A stretch of DNA of 64,000 nucleotides, from contig JAABTN010000011.1 of the NCBI GenBank assembly GCA_011389895.1, positions 26,844 to 90,843 on the forward strand, written 5' to 3'. The translations under genes were made by a program, and so were the position numbers. This DNA is from Maritimibacter sp. Its GTDB lineage: Bacteria > Pseudomonadota > Alphaproteobacteria > Rhodobacterales > Rhodobacteraceae. The notes under the pieces are model-generated. The model did not search any database, was not told where the DNA came from, and saw nothing but the letters and a program-made list of their open reading frames with translations. This document shows positions 1 to 9,420 of this stretch, in pieces; within the stretch, counting starts at the first letter, position 1; every line of letters starts with the position of its first letter.

Positions 1-773
<773 letters not shown>

Positions 774-813
774 CCGGTGCCGGGCTACGGCTCGGGGAGA
801 CGACGAAAACGAT

Positions 814-839
814 GAGGCGCGCCTGATCCGGTGCGCCTC
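814..839 (+). terminator. Hairpin downstream of ahcY
   Basis: The inverted repeat GAGGCGC (814-820) / GCGCCTC (833-839) lies 41 bases after the ahcY stop and before the next start. The T tract is weak (TCTTGC), so it may be a poor intrinsic terminator or a 3'-end stabilising hairpin. Confidence 0.45.
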
Positions 840-889
840 TTGCATGTCCGGGGTCCAGATCGCAGGATCGCGCGCAAAAGGGGTTGGTC

Positions 890-1864
890 ATGCGTGTGAT
901 AGTCTATGGAGCCGGTGCGATTGGCGGCGGCGTGGCGGCGGCGATTGCCCGCTCCGGCGGTGCGGTCACCGCGATTGCCCGGGGTGCGCAGCTTGATGCG
1001 ATCCGGGAAAATGGCCTGACGGTGCGCCGACCGAACGAGACGTTTACGCAGCGCTTCGATGTCGTGGAAACGCCCGATCAGGCCGGAATAGACCCTGATT
1101 GTGCTATTCTGCTCGCCATGAAAGGCCAGCATACACAAGCGGTGCTTGAGGCCCTGCGGAGCGCCGGGGTCACCGACCAGCCGATCTTCTGCCTGCAAAA
1201 CGGCGTTGGAAACGAACCCCGCGCATTGCGGTATTTTCCCAATGTCCATGGCGTTGCTGTGCTGATGCCCAGTGTGTTCATGAACCCGGGCGAAGTGGCG
1301 GTGCAAAGCCTTCCCAATCTCGGGCTGTTCTATCTTGGGCGGTTCCCCAAGGGGTCTGACGCGCAGGATCACGCGCTGGCCGAGGTGTTCACGAAAGCCG
1401 GGATCGCCGCCTTCGTGAAAGAGAGCGTGATGGACGAGAAATACGGCAAGCTCATCATGAACCTGAACAACATCGTGGTTGCCGCGCTGGGCCCCGATGC
1501 GCCGGGTGCGGCCAGCCTCAGGGACCGGGCCAAGACCGAGGCGCGCGCGGTTCTTGCCGCCGCAGGCATCGGGTGGACCGACGTGGGGCTGGATCACCCC
1601 GACCGCAAGGCGCACATGAATTGGACGCCGGTTCCGGGTTTGGCCAAGGTCGGCACCTCGACCGCGCAAAGCCTTGCCCGAGGGACGGGAAGCGTCGAGA
1701 CCGATTGGCTCAACGGCGAAATATCGCTTCTCGGACGGCTTCACGATGTGCCGACCCCGGTCAATTCCGCGCTGACCCGGATCGGCGCGATGATGGCGCG
1801 CGATGGGCGCGCCGTCGGATCGGTGTCGCTGGCCGAGATCGAGGCGGCGGTTGCGGCGTCATAA
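890..1864 (+). CDS. 2-dehydropantoate 2-reductase family protein (PanE/ApbA-like)
   Basis: A 324-residue NADPH-dependent oxidoreductase of the ketopantoate reductase family. The N-terminal Rossmann motif is GAGAIGG (about residues 7-13). The C-terminal ApbA domain starts near residue 175 and contains EKYGKLIMNLNN, with the lysine position expected for catalysis. The ATG at 890 is chosen because AAAAGGGG lies just upstream; a TTG six bases earlier is also in frame. Many paralogues of this family do not act on ketopantoate, and no pan gene is nearby, so the physiological substrate is open. It is a single gene, with the next gene 33 bases downstream in the same direction. Confidence 0.85.
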   Translation: MRVIVYGAGAIGGGVAAAIARSGGAVTAIARGAQLDAIRENGLTVRRPNETFTQRFDVVETPDQAGIDPDCAILLAMKGQHTQAVLEALRSAGVTDQPIFCLQNGVGNEPRALRYFPNVHGVAVLMPSVFMNPGEVAVQSLPNLGLFYLGRFPKGSDAQDHALAEVFTKAGIAAFVKESVMDEKYGKLIMNLNNIVVAALGPDAPGAASLRDRAKTEARAVLAAAGIGWTDVGLDHPDRKAHMNWTPVPGLAKVGTSTAQSLARGTGSVETDWLNGEISLLGRLHDVPTPVNSALTRIGAMMARDGRAVGSVSLAEIEAAVAAS

Positions 1865-1897
1865 AAGGCAAAGTTTTTCAACGGGATAGGCCACATA

Positions 1898-2857
1898 ATG
1901 GGCAAGGTTATTTCATTCGTTCTGATTTCGGTCGGTATCTTTTTCGCCATTGCTGCGGTCCTGATCGTGAGCCAGCGACCGGATGGCTCGGTCGATGGTG
2001 AGAGCCTTGGGTTTCAGACCGGAGGACCGAAACCGGAAGCCCAGCTGTTGGAATTCACCGCGCGGGACGGGGCGACGCTTGGTTACCGCGACATTCCCGG
2101 CGAGGGGCCCTTGACGGTCCTGCTTCATGGGTCTGGCTGGCATGGCGCGGCCTATGAAAACCTTGCGCGCATGATCGCGACGCGCAGCGGGCGACGGGTG
2201 ATCGTGCCGGATTTGCGCGGTCACGGACCCTTGGCCTCCCCGCGCGGCGACGTGGATTATATCGGGCAGATGGAGGCGGACCTGGCCGATCTTCTGGCCC
2301 ATATCGGGGCACCGTCCGCGGATTTCATCGGGCACAGTTCCGGGGGTGGCCTGGTGGTGCGTCTTGCCGGTGGGCCCCATGCCGACATCCTGAAGCGTGC
2401 CGTTCTGATCGCGCCGTTTCTGAAGCACAACGCGCCGACCGCGCGCGATAACAGCAATTGGGCCGAGCCGCAAACGCGCCGGATCATCGGGTTGTCGATG
2501 CTGAACACGGTCGGGATCACCGCATTCAACGGACTCAAGGTGATCGAATTCAACCTGCCTGATGAGATTTTGGCGTCTGAGCAAGGGCAATGGGCGACGC
2601 AGGCTTATTCCTACCGTCTCAATACCGGGTTCGCGCCCCGGTCGGATTACAAGGCAGACATCGCTGCCTTGCCCGACTTCCTTTTGATCGCGGGCGACGC
2701 GGACGAGGCGTTTCGGGCAGACCAATATGAACCGGTCCTGTCGGAGGCGAGCGATCGGGGGCAATACCGGCTTCTGCCGGGGGTCGGGCATCTGGATATT
2801 CTGCAAAATGCCACGGCAGCCGATGAAATCGCCACCTTTCTCGGGTCGGGCGATTAA
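1898..2857 (+). CDS. Membrane-anchored alpha/beta hydrolase
   Basis: A 319-residue protein. Residues 4-25 form one hydrophobic N-terminal helix (signal anchor) followed by a hydrophilic segment, then an alpha/beta-hydrolase fold. Visible fold landmarks are the HGSGWHG oxyanion region (about 76-82), the nucleophile elbow GHSSGG (about 144-149) with the catalytic serine, and a late histidine in GVGHLD (about 296-301). The catalytic domain is therefore probably outside the cytoplasm or held at the membrane. It lies 33 bases after the PanE-like gene and may be co-transcribed. The substrate cannot be inferred. A strong hairpin follows the stop. Confidence 0.8.
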   Translation: MGKVISFVLISVGIFFAIAAVLIVSQRPDGSVDGESLGFQTGGPKPEAQLLEFTARDGATLGYRDIPGEGPLTVLLHGSGWHGAAYENLARMIATRSGRRVIVPDLRGHGPLASPRGDVDYIGQMEADLADLLAHIGAPSADFIGHSSGGGLVVRLAGGPHADILKRAVLIAPFLKHNAPTARDNSNWAEPQTRRIIGLSMLNTVGITAFNGLKVIEFNLPDEILASEQGQWATQAYSYRLNTGFAPRSDYKADIAALPDFLLIAGDADEAFRADQYEPVLSEASDRGQYRLLPGVGHLDILQNATAADEIATFLGSGD

Positions 2858-2874
2858 GCGCGGGGCATGAAAAA

Positions 2875-2904
2875 GCCGCTGCCCCAAAAAGGGCAGCGGC
2901 GTCT
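2875..2904. terminator. Bidirectional intrinsic terminator
   Basis: A perfect 10-bp stem GCCGCTGCCC (2875-2884) / GGGCAGCGGC (2891-2900) with a 6-base loop. A-runs precede it (AAAA at 2871-2874) and TCTTT follows it. It sits between the convergent hydrolase (+) and kbp (-) genes and can end transcription in both directions. Confidence 0.85.
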
Positions 2905-2925
2905 TTAACCCCGGTTTTGGCCCGG

Positions 2926-3339
2926 TCAGGTCGGGATGCGCAGCACCTGGCCCGGGTAAATCTTGTCCGGATGGGTGAGCATCGGTTTGTTGGCCTCGAA
3001 AATCTCGTTGTAGCGACCGCCATCCCCGAGCGTTTTCTGCGAGACCGCCCAAAGCGTGTCGCCCTTTTCAACGGTGTGGAACAGCGTTTCGGTGTCAACG
3101 TCAGCCTCGACCTCGGCGATCCCGTCGACATTCCCGACGGCAAGGATGACCTTTTCCTTTTCCTCGGTGGACATCGACCCACCGGACACCGTCACCTTGT
3201 CTCCCTTGACCTTGATATCCAGCCCCTCGGTCGAAACACCCAGCTCTTCAACTTCTTTCTTCAGCGCATCCTCGTTCTTAGCATCTTCGCCTCCGAACAG
3301 CGATTTGCCCGCACCTTTCACAAAATTCCAAAGTCCCAT
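2926..3339 (-). CDS. kbp: Potassium-binding protein Kbp / LysM-BON domain protein
   Basis: A 137-residue protein with a BON domain (about residues 25-80) and a C-terminal LysM domain (about 83-135, FHTVEKGDTLWAVSQ to GQVLRIPT). The domain order, length and N-terminal MGLWNFVK match the E. coli YgaU/Kbp family, a cytoplasmic K+ sensor-type protein. The ATG at 3339 is preferred because GGAG lies just upstream; a TTG 12 bases earlier would add four residues. There is no signal peptide, which argues against a cell-wall role despite LysM. It is monocistronic and bounded by a strong terminator. Confidence 0.88.
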   Translation of the reverse strand: MGLWNFVKGAGKSLFGGEDAKNEDALKKEVEELGVSTEGLDIKVKGDKVTVSGGSMSTEEKEKVILAVGNVDGIAEVEADVDTETLFHTVEKGDTLWAVSQKTLGDGGRYNEIFEANKPMLTHPDKIYPGQVLRIPT

Positions 3340-3418
3340 GAGAATCTCCAAATCTGTTTAGCCCTTCGACATGTTGCGACGACGCGCGAGGCGGGACAAG
3401 CACCATTTGTACCGTGTG

Positions 3419-3437
3419 TCCCAAAGTCACTTTGGGA
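3419..3437. promoter_or_regulatory. 19-bp palindrome between kbp and the DUF2853 gene
   Basis: TCCCAAAG / CTTTGGGA arms with a 3-base centre form a perfect inverted repeat in the divergent intergenic region (3340-3518). It is followed by AAAATTTCC and TTGTTTT. It could be an operator for one or both divergent genes; a terminator role is less likely because no gene ends here. Confidence 0.4.
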
Positions 3438-3518
3438 AAATTTCCTTGTTTTCGACCGGTTTGCCCTTAGGCTTTCGCTTGGGTCTTGGCGGCCCGTGAA
3501 TTGAATTTGGAGTATGAC

Positions 3519-3860
3519 ATGGGCAAACGAGACGACCTTATCGCGCAATATGCGGATGATCTGAAAAACAAGTGCGGCATGACCCCGGACATGGAGCTTT
3601 TGACCAAGGTGACGATTGGCTGTGGCCCTTCGATCTATGATGCCGATGCCTCGACCGTGGCGGCTACGCAGGATCATGAGCTGGAGACGGTGAAAAACAA
3701 TTTCCTCGTCAAGAAGCTCGGGCTGGCGGATGGTCCGCAGCTTATGGATGCGATCAACGCCGTGATCGAGACCTATGGAAGATCCGAGCGGAACAAGTAT
3801 CGCGCGGTTGTCTATTACATGCTGGTCAAGCATTTCGGCAAAGAATCGGTCTACCGCTGA
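3519..3860 (+). CDS. DUF2853 family protein
   Basis: A 113-residue soluble protein of the DUF2853 family, function unknown. The sequence starts MGKRDDLIAQYADDL and carries the family-typical IYDADAS and FLVKKLG stretches. The ATG at 3519 is preceded by TTGGAG at a suitable distance; an upstream TTG would add 11 residues without a ribosome site. It stands alone between a divergent kbp gene and its own terminator. Confidence 0.8.
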   Translation: MGKRDDLIAQYADDLKNKCGMTPDMELLTKVTIGCGPSIYDADASTVAATQDHELETVKNNFLVKKLGLADGPQLMDAINAVIETYGRSERNKYRAVVYYMLVKHFGKESVYR

Positions 3861-3881
3861 TCGCCGGTTTCCGGTGTTTGA

Positions 3882-3912
3882 AAGGGCGTCCCCGTGGGCG
3901 CCCTTGTCTTTT
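3882..3912 (+). terminator. Intrinsic terminator after the DUF2853 gene
   Basis: Stem AAGGGCG (3882-3888) / CGCCCTT (3899-3905) followed by GTCTTTT, 21 bases downstream of the DUF2853 stop. Confidence 0.8.
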
Positions 3913-3974
3913 CGCGTTAGGGCGATGTTCAGGTTAACACACTGTAATTAAGGAAAATTCCATATATTCGCGGG

Positions 3975-4114
3975 TTGTGTCCCGCCGATGCCGACGCTAT
4001 CACTTGAGCACGGTCAGGATGGCCGGACCCTTATTCAAAGACACGTGTGGTGCTGAGGGAGCACGTGGGGTGGATGGAGGGTTCGGTGCGGGTGACCGGG
4101 CCCTCCACTTTTTT
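3975..4114 (+). ncRNA. Candidate small RNA with its own intrinsic terminator
   Basis: No convincing protein ORF lies between the DUF2853 terminator and the convergent DUF1761 gene. The stretch ends in a well-formed plus-strand terminator: GGAGGG (4076-4081) / CCCTCC (4101-4106), an inner CGGT/ACCG pair, then T6 at 4109-4114. Since the previous gene already has a terminator, this one implies a separate transcript. A TATATT box at 3963-3968 would start it near 3975, and internal hairpins such as GTGCT/AGCAC support a structured RNA. The -35 element is poor and no known RNA family was recognised. Confidence 0.3.
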
Positions 4115-4509
4115 CAGATCACGACAAGCACCGCGCCGATGATCGCGCAGCCAAAGACGGCATATCCACCGTCGATCAGCGTCAGCTTGAACGTCCGGCC
4201 CGCGTAGGCGTTGTTGATCATGATCCACGGGCTGATGAAGAAAAGCCCGACGCCCAGACCGGCCAGGATGCCATCGCCGATCCCGGTGACCCCGGCCATC
4301 GAGAACACATGGCGCATGAACCCGGCGACTACGACCATCGCCACAGCCGATAGCACAAAGGGTAGGGCAGAACCGCCGACCTGTGGTTTCCCATCCGGGC
4401 CGGTCGCGATTCCTGCTGCGGCCATCCACGGTTTGGACAAGACCATGTACCAGATCGCGCCAAAGATCCACGCGCCGGCAGCAGCGGCGAATACGGTCAA
4501 ATACTCCAT
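4114..4509 (-). CDS. DUF1761 family membrane protein
   Basis: A 131-residue integral membrane protein with about four hydrophobic helices. The N-terminal stretch around WIFGAIWYMVLSKPWM is typical of DUF1761, a small membrane family of unknown function. The stop codon overlaps the last T of the opposite-strand T-run at 4109-4114. The start at 4509 is preceded on the minus strand by GGAGGGG. It stands alone, convergent with the putative small RNA. Confidence 0.8.
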   Translation of the reverse strand: MEYLTVFAAAAGAWIFGAIWYMVLSKPWMAAAGIATGPDGKPQVGGSALPFVLSAVAMVVVAGFMRHVFSMAGVTGIGDGILAGLGVGLFFISPWIMINNAYAGRTFKLTLIDGGYAVFGCAIIGAVLVVI

Positions 4510-4566
4510 TTCAATCCCCTCCTAATCCTCCGATAGCTGGAGAATAGGCGAGATGCGGGTGTTCCC

Positions 4567-4986
4567 CTATTCCTTTTCACCGGCCAGTTCGAGGACGATG
4601 TTCCATTCGTCCGGCGTGACCGGTTGCACCGACAGGCGAGAATTCTTGACCAGAACCATCTCGGCAAGGCGCGGATCTTCCTTGATCATGTCGAGCGTGA
4701 CCGGGTTTTTCACGGCCCGCACCGCCCGGATGTCCACGCATTCCCAGCGGGGGTCATCGGTGGTGCTGTCAGGATGAATTTCCGCGCAAACCTCGGTAAT
4801 CCCGACGATGCGCTTTTCGTTGACCGAGTGGTAGAAGAACCCGAGATCGCCCAGCTTCATCTCGCGCATGAAATTGCGGGCTTGGTAATTGCGCACGCCA
4901 TCCCATTCTTCGCCGGTGTCGCCCTTGGCGACCTGATCATCCCAGCCCCATGTGTTCGGTTCGGTTTTGAAAAGCCAATGGGCCAT
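4567..4986 (-). CDS. EVE domain-containing protein
   Basis: A 139-residue protein spanning a single EVE domain (PUA-like fold, thymocyte nuclear protein 1 family), starting MAHWLFKTEP and containing GVRNYQARNFMREM. EVE proteins are thought to bind modified nucleobases, but no substrate is established here. Its ATG (4986-4984) overlaps the upstream gene's TGA by one base, so it is translationally coupled as the last gene of tsaD-gpsA-YciI-EVE. A longer in-frame start upstream lies inside the YciI gene and is unlikely. Confidence 0.88.
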   Translation of the reverse strand: MAHWLFKTEPNTWGWDDQVAKGDTGEEWDGVRNYQARNFMREMKLGDLGFFYHSVNEKRIVGITEVCAEIHPDSTTDDPRWECVDIRAVRAVKNPVTLDMIKEDPRLAEMVLVKNSRLSVQPVTPDEWNIVLELAGEKE

Positions 4987-5255
4987 CAGCCAACCACCTT
5001 TTTCCATTCCTCGATGCGGACGTCTTCGAACAGGCCGACCTCGTAATACGGATCACCATCGGCCCACGCCTGCGCCGCTTCCCGCGTGGTGACCGAAAGG
5101 ATCACGAGAGACCCGCACATATCGCCGTTTGCGTCAAGAAATGGGCCCGCCTGCAACACGAGACCGGTATCGGCGATATAGGCGAGATGGGCGTCGCGGT
5201 TCTTCTTGCGGGTTTCAAGGTGACCGGGTTTGTCGGTGCAGATGAGAGCGAACAT
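4986..5255 (-). CDS. YciI family protein
   Basis: An 89-residue ferredoxin-like alpha/beta-barrel protein of the YciI family. The family histidine/aspartate surface is represented by RDAHLAYI (about 20-27) and AGPFLD (about 36-41), with the late DDPY-like ADGDPYYEVGLF. The family's reaction is generally unknown. It begins immediately after the gpsA stop (TAA at 5258-5256, next start at 5255) and ends in a one-base overlap with the EVE gene, so all three are one transcript. Confidence 0.85.
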   Translation of the reverse strand: MFALICTDKPGHLETRKKNRDAHLAYIADTGLVLQAGPFLDANGDMCGSLVILSVTTREAAQAWADGDPYYEVGLFEDVRIEEWKKVVG

Positions 5256-6200
5256 TCATTCCTCCTTGAGAGGGCGGGCGAGAAGAAGCTCGCACGCTTC
5301 GTTGACGGTAACATGGCCGGCCATGACGGCGGCAACCATTTTGGTGATAGGCATGTCGATATTCGCCTTTTGGGCAAGAATAGAGACGGCTTGTGCCGTC
5401 GCCTGCCCTTCGATCGTCAGCCCCTCGGGCTGCGGTTCGCCGCGACCAAGGCGAAGCCCGTAGGTGAAGTTTCGCGACTTTTCCGAGGTGCAGGTGAGGG
5501 AAAGGTCGCCGAAACCCGACAGACCCTGAAGCGTGTCAGGCTCGGCCCCGCGCGCGATGGCGAAGCGGTTCATTTCCGCAAACCCGCGGGTCATCAGTGC
5601 GGCGCGCGCGCTTTCGCCCAGACCGGCCCCCATGGCGAGACCACAGGATATCGCGATGACGTTCTTCAACGCGCCGCCGGTGGCCACGCCGGTCAGGTCG
5701 GTCGCCCGGTAGAGCCGCAGATTTGAGCCGGAGAGTGCATGTTGCAGCGGTTCGGGGTCGGTCGCGGCGATGGTCAGCGCGGTGGGAAGCCCGGCGGCCA
5801 CATCGACCGCGAAACTCGGACCCGAGAGCAGCGCGGGCGTGGCGTTCGGGCAGGTGCGGGCAATGATCTCGACCGGGCTCTCGCCGGTGGTCAGGTCGAT
5901 GCCCTTGCAGGTCGCGACAAGCGTGCACCCCGCGAAACGGTCGGCGTGTTGCGTGAGGAACCCGGCCAGCCTCTGCATGGGAAGCGCGAGCAGAACGATA
6001 TCGGTCCCCGTGGCCTCGAGATCGCCGGTGATGGTGAGACCCTTGGGAAAGGCAAAGCCGGGGAGGCGGCGCGTGTTTTCCCGGCTCTGTGCCATGTCCC
6101 CCGGGTCGCGCGCCCAGAGCGTCACCGGGGTGCCACCCCGGGCAATGGCGATGGCAAGCGCGGTGCCAAAGGCCCCGGCCCCGAGGATGGAAACCTTCAT
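5256..6200 (-). CDS. gpsA: Glycerol-3-phosphate dehydrogenase [NAD(P)+]
   Basis: A 314-residue cytosolic enzyme that reduces dihydroxyacetone phosphate to sn-glycerol 3-phosphate for phospholipid synthesis. Visible are the Rossmann motif [10 protein letters not shown] (about 6-15), CKGID (about 105-109), GPSFA, and the catalytic-lysine segment [10 protein letters not shown] (about 181-190). Length matches the family. The start ATG at 6200 overlaps the tsaD stop by four bases (ATGA), indicating coupling. Confidence 0.96.
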   Translation of the reverse strand: MKVSILGAGAFGTALAIAIARGGTPVTLWARDPGDMAQSRENTRRLPGFAFPKGLTITGDLEATGTDIVLLALPMQRLAGFLTQHADRFAGCTLVATCKGIDLTTGESPVEIIARTCPNATPALLSGPSFAVDVAAGLPTALTIAATDPEPLQHALSGSNLRLYRATDLTGVATGGALKNVIAISCGLAMGAGLGESARAALMTRGFAEMNRFAIARGAEPDTLQGLSGFGDLSLTCTSEKSRNFTYGLRLGRGEPQPEGLTIEGQATAQAVSILAQKANIDMPITKMVAAVMAGHVTVNEACELLLARPLKEE

Positions 6201-7288
6201 GCCTTCGCTCCCTTCTTGCCGAACCCAAGCATTGGCTGCGCGGCCCGGTCGAGCGGCCAGCGGGGCCGCGCGGCGAGGGTCATGTCATCGGTGTGACCGG
6301 CGCGAAACCGTTCGATCCCCGCCCAGGCGATCATCGCGGCGTTGTCGGTGCAGAGCGCAAGCGGCGGGGCGAGGAAGGCAACGCCCATCTCGGCAGAAAC
6401 AGTCTCTAATGCACAGCGAATGGCCCCATTTGCCGCGACACCGCCCGCCACGGCGATAAGCGGCTCAGAGGGTTCGAGCGCGAGGTATTCGGTCAAGGCG
6501 CGGCGCGATTTTTCGGCCAGCACATCGGCCACGGCGGCCTGGAACCCGGCGCAAAGATCGGCGCGGTCCTGCACCGTGAGACCGCCGTTGTCCGCAATGA
6601 TCCGGTCCCTTTCGCGCAAGAGCGCGGTCTTGAGGCCGGAAAAGGACATGTCGCATCCGGGCCGGTCGAGGAGCGGGCGGGGCAGGCGAAAACGCCCTGC
6701 GTCGCCCCGGCGCGCTTCGGCTTCGACCGACGGACCGCCGGGTTGCGGCAGGCCCAGAAGGCGCGCGGTCTTGTCGAACGCCTCGCCCGGTGCGTCGTCG
6801 ATGGTGCCGCCCAGCCGGGTGAAATCATCGGGACCGCGCGTGACGAGGAACTGACAATGCCCGCCGGAGACGAGAAGCATAAGGTAGGGATAGCGCGCAC
6901 CATCGGTAAGCCGTGGGGTCAGCGCGTGACCGGCAAGATGGTTGACCCCGATCAACGGAAGGCCGGTTGCCGCCGAAAGCCCCTTGGCCATCATCACCCC
7001 CGCCAGCACCCCGCCGATCAGGCCGGGACCGGCGGTCACCGCGATGGCGTCGAGATCGGCAAGGGTCACGCCCGCCTCGTCCAAGGCCGTCTCGATGCAA
7101 GTGTCGAGCTTTTCGGTATGGGCGCGGGCCGCAATCTCGGGCACGACACCGCCGTAATCGGCGTGCAGCGCGGTTTGACCGGCGACGATGGAGGCGAGGA
7201 TTTCAGGGCGCGCACCAGAGCGCACCACGGCGGCGGCGGTATCGTCACATGAGCTTTCAAGGCCCAGCATGGTAATCGTCTTGGACAT
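6197..7288 (-). CDS. tsaD: tRNA N6-adenosine threonylcarbamoyltransferase
   Basis: A 363-residue member of the Kae1/TsaD ASKHA family that, with TsaB and TsaE, installs threonylcarbamoyl on A37 of ANN-decoding tRNAs. Visible are the N-terminal [11 protein letters not shown], the metal-binding pair in NHLAGH (about residues 112-117), and phosphate-loop glycines LVSGGHCQ. The reading frame is open far upstream, but [13 protein letters not shown] at 7288 is the family start. The first gene of a four-gene operon, it is divergent from hemD, an order common in Rhodobacterales. Confidence 0.97.
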   Translation of the reverse strand: MSKTITMLGLESSCDDTAAAVVRSGARPEILASIVAGQTALHADYGGVVPEIAARAHTEKLDTCIETALDEAGVTLADLDAIAVTAGPGLIGGVLAGVMMAKGLSAATGLPLIGVNHLAGHALTPRLTDGARYPYLMLLVSGGHCQFLVTRGPDDFTRLGGTIDDAPGEAFDKTARLLGLPQPGGPSVEAEARRGDAGRFRLPRPLLDRPGCDMSFSGLKTALLRERDRIIADNGGLTVQDRADLCAGFQAAVADVLAEKSRRALTEYLALEPSEPLIAVAGGVAANGAIRCALETVSAEMGVAFLAPPLALCTDNAAMIAWAGIERFRAGHTDDMTLAARPRWPLDRAAQPMLGFGKKGAKA

Positions 7289-7360
7289 GGCGCGCCGGTT
7301 GCGATGGGGGTTACGCCGGGATACCAACGGGGAGCGCCGCATACAATCCCGCGAGGTAAC

Positions 7361-8047
7361 ATGGCCCAGATCCCGACGCTCGTCCTGACGCGGCCACGTG
7401 TGGCGAGTGCACGGGAAGCGGCGCGTTATGACGGGCCGGTGGTGATCGCGCCGGTGATGCAGATTGTCGGGCGCGATGTGGATGTGGCGCTTGACGGGTT
7501 TCGTAGCGTCATCCTGACATCGGCCAACGCGGTGCCGTTCCTGCCCGATCTGTCTGATATGCCTGCCTACGTGGTAGGCGCGCGCACGGCAGAAGCCAGT
7601 GCCGCGACCCGTGGGGCGGATGTGCGGTTGATTGCGCAAGATGCCGATGACCTTGTCGCCCGTCTCATATCCAGTGGTGATATAAGCGGGCCCCTTCTTC
7701 ACGCCCATGGCCGTGAAACGCGGGGCGAGGTGGCCGGTCGGTTGAGTAAGGCCGGAATAGAGACTGTTTCGACCGTGATTTATGATCAGGAGCCATGTGA
7801 TCTGACCGACGCGGCAAAGCGGGTCTTGCATGGCAGCGCCCCGGTGATCTTGCCGCTTTGGTCGCCCCGAAGCGCGACGCTTGTTGCCGGGCAGACCGGC
7901 GCGCTGCCGCCCAACGTGGTGGTGATTGCCCTTAGCCCGGCGGTCGCGGAGGCCTGGCGGGACGGGACCGGGCAGACGCCCGTTGTTTGTGCCGCGCCGA
8001 CCAGCGAAGAGATGTCGCACCAAATTGACGCAGCGCGAGTGAGGTGA
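7361..8047 (+). CDS. hemD: Uroporphyrinogen-III synthase
   Basis: A 228-residue HemD-type protein that closes hydroxymethylbilane with ring-D inversion to uroporphyrinogen III. The family is poorly conserved. Here the signature is the two-domain pattern: LTSANAV (about 49-55), YVVGARTAE (about 69-77), [11 protein letters not shown], and a C-terminal [11 protein letters not shown]. The ATG at 7361 starts at [12 protein letters not shown], the usual beginning; the longer open frame reads into the divergent promoter. Position before a mitofilin-like gene and hemY supports the call. Confidence 0.88.
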   Translation: MAQIPTLVLTRPRVASAREAARYDGPVVIAPVMQIVGRDVDVALDGFRSVILTSANAVPFLPDLSDMPAYVVGARTAEASAATRGADVRLIAQDADDLVARLISSGDISGPLLHAHGRETRGEVAGRLSKAGIETVSTVIYDQEPCDLTDAAKRVLHGSAPVILPLWSPRSATLVAGQTGALPPNVVVIALSPAVAEAWRDGTGQTPVVCAAPTSEEMSHQIDAARVR

Positions 8048-8099
8048 GGTGCCTTGAGGCTGACCGGACCCATCGGTAAGGTCGGGCCTGTTGGCTGCG

Positions 8100-9410
8100 A
8101 TGTCGCGGCAAAATGGATTCGTGAGGTGGCTTTTGGCGAAAATCCCCAAATCCGGAAAACGGTCGAACGGTGATGAAACCGGTTCTGATGATCCAGCGCA
8201 GGACGCGGTTGAGGATGCCGTTGTCATAGACGATCCGTCGGACGACACCGAAACCCCGCCCAATGCCGACCCGGATGCGCCCGAAACAGCCGACGCGGAC
8301 GAAGGTAGCGAGGTCGAGGATACGGAGGCCGCCGATACCTCGGATGACCCTCTTGAGGAGCATGATCAGGGGGATGAGGCGCAGGACCCCTTTGAGGACG
8401 TGGCGCAAAAGCGGGCTGGCCCCGGACTTCTGCTTGGCGGATTCGTTCTGGCCGGTGTGATCGCCGGGATCATCGGCTTTGGAGCCGCGCAATATGCATC
8501 GGGCGGCTGGCCATTTGCCACGACCCCCGAGGAAGACCCGATTGCTTCCGCTCTGGAAGATCAGGCGCGGGATCTGTCCGCGCTTGGCGACCGGGTTGAT
8601 ACGAACGCCGCGTCGCTTTCCGAGATCGAAGGTGACACATCGCTTGAAGAGCTGGGCGGAAACCTCCGCGCCGATATCGTCGCGACGCAAAGCCGGATCG
8701 AAGAGATCAACAGCCGTCTGGGCGGGATCGAAGAGCGGATCAGCGCGCTTGAGAAAATGCCACAGGGCGACAGCGCCGAAGCGGCCGAAACCGCCGCTGC
8801 CGCCTATGAGCGCGAATTGGCCGAGATGCGCGCCATGCTGGACCGCGAAATCGCGGCGTTGAAGGAACAGCAAGCTGATGCCGAAACGCTTCAACTCAGC
8901 GCGTCCGAGGCCGCGAATGCCGCCGCGGCGCGAGCTGCGATGAGCCGTGTCATGGCCGCGCTGGACAACGGGCAACCGTTCGAGGATGCCTTGTTCGACC
9001 TGTCGACAGCGACCGGAACCGAAATCCCACCTGGGTTAGAGGCGGTTGCACCCGATGGTGTGCCAACGCTCGCCGGTCTTCAGGAAAGCTATCCGGACGC
9101 GGCGCGCGCCGCGCTGGATGATGCGCTGCGCGCCATGGTCGAGGCGGGCGAGATCGGGCGAGGCGAAGCCTTCCTGCGCACGCAGCTTGGGGCAAGGTCG
9201 CTGGAAGCGCGGGCGGGCGATGACCCGGATGCGATCCTGTCGCGGGCCGAAGCCGCGCTCAAAGCCGGGCGGATCGACAGCGCGCTTGAAACGCTCGACG
9301 CCATGCCCGAGGCCGCGCAGCCGGCGTTGGCGGATTGGATCGAGCGCGCGCGCACCCGTGCCGCGGCGCTGGAGTCCGGTGCCGCACTTAGCCAGTCCCT
9401 GAACCAGTGA
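8100..9410 (+). CDS. Mitofilin-like membrane protein (COG4223 type)
   Basis: A 436-residue protein in three parts. An acidic disordered N-terminus (about 15-105, rich in Asp/Glu) is followed by one transmembrane helix (about 110-135, [19 protein letters not shown]) and a long coiled coil (about 155-275). The C-terminal domain has paired helices typical of alphaproteobacterial mitofilin/Mic60-like proteins next to heme genes. These are linked to envelope or intracytoplasmic-membrane organisation; a direct heme role is not shown. ATG at 8100 is used, though an in-frame TTG at 8091 also exists. It lies 53 bases after hemD and 10 bases before hemY. Confidence 0.8.
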   Translation: MSRQNGFVRWLLAKIPKSGKRSNGDETGSDDPAQDAVEDAVVIDDPSDDTETPPNADPDAPETADADEGSEVEDTEAADTSDDPLEEHDQGDEAQDPFEDVAQKRAGPGLLLGGFVLAGVIAGIIGFGAAQYASGGWPFATTPEEDPIASALEDQARDLSALGDRVDTNAASLSEIEGDTSLEELGGNLRADIVATQSRIEEINSRLGGIEERISALEKMPQGDSAEAAETAAAAYERELAEMRAMLDREIAALKEQQADAETLQLSASEAANAAAARAAMSRVMAALDNGQPFEDALFDLSTATGTEIPPGLEAVAPDGVPTLAGLQESYPDAARAALDDALRAMVEAGEIGRGEAFLRTQLGARSLEARAGDDPDAILSRAEAALKAGRIDSALETLDAMPEAAQPALADWIERARTRAAALESGAALSQSLNQ

Positions 9411-9420
9411 GGATGTGTAA

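Noticed and set aside
3975..4114. 6S RNA, SRP RNA or tmRNA in the gene-free stretch
   Set aside because: No signature loop or conserved core of these RNAs was recognised; kept only as an unnamed small-RNA candidate.
6197..8263. A single 688-residue reading frame on the minus strand covering tsaD and hemD
   Set aside because: Everything upstream of 7288 is antisense to hemD; the TsaD family start is [13 protein letters not shown].
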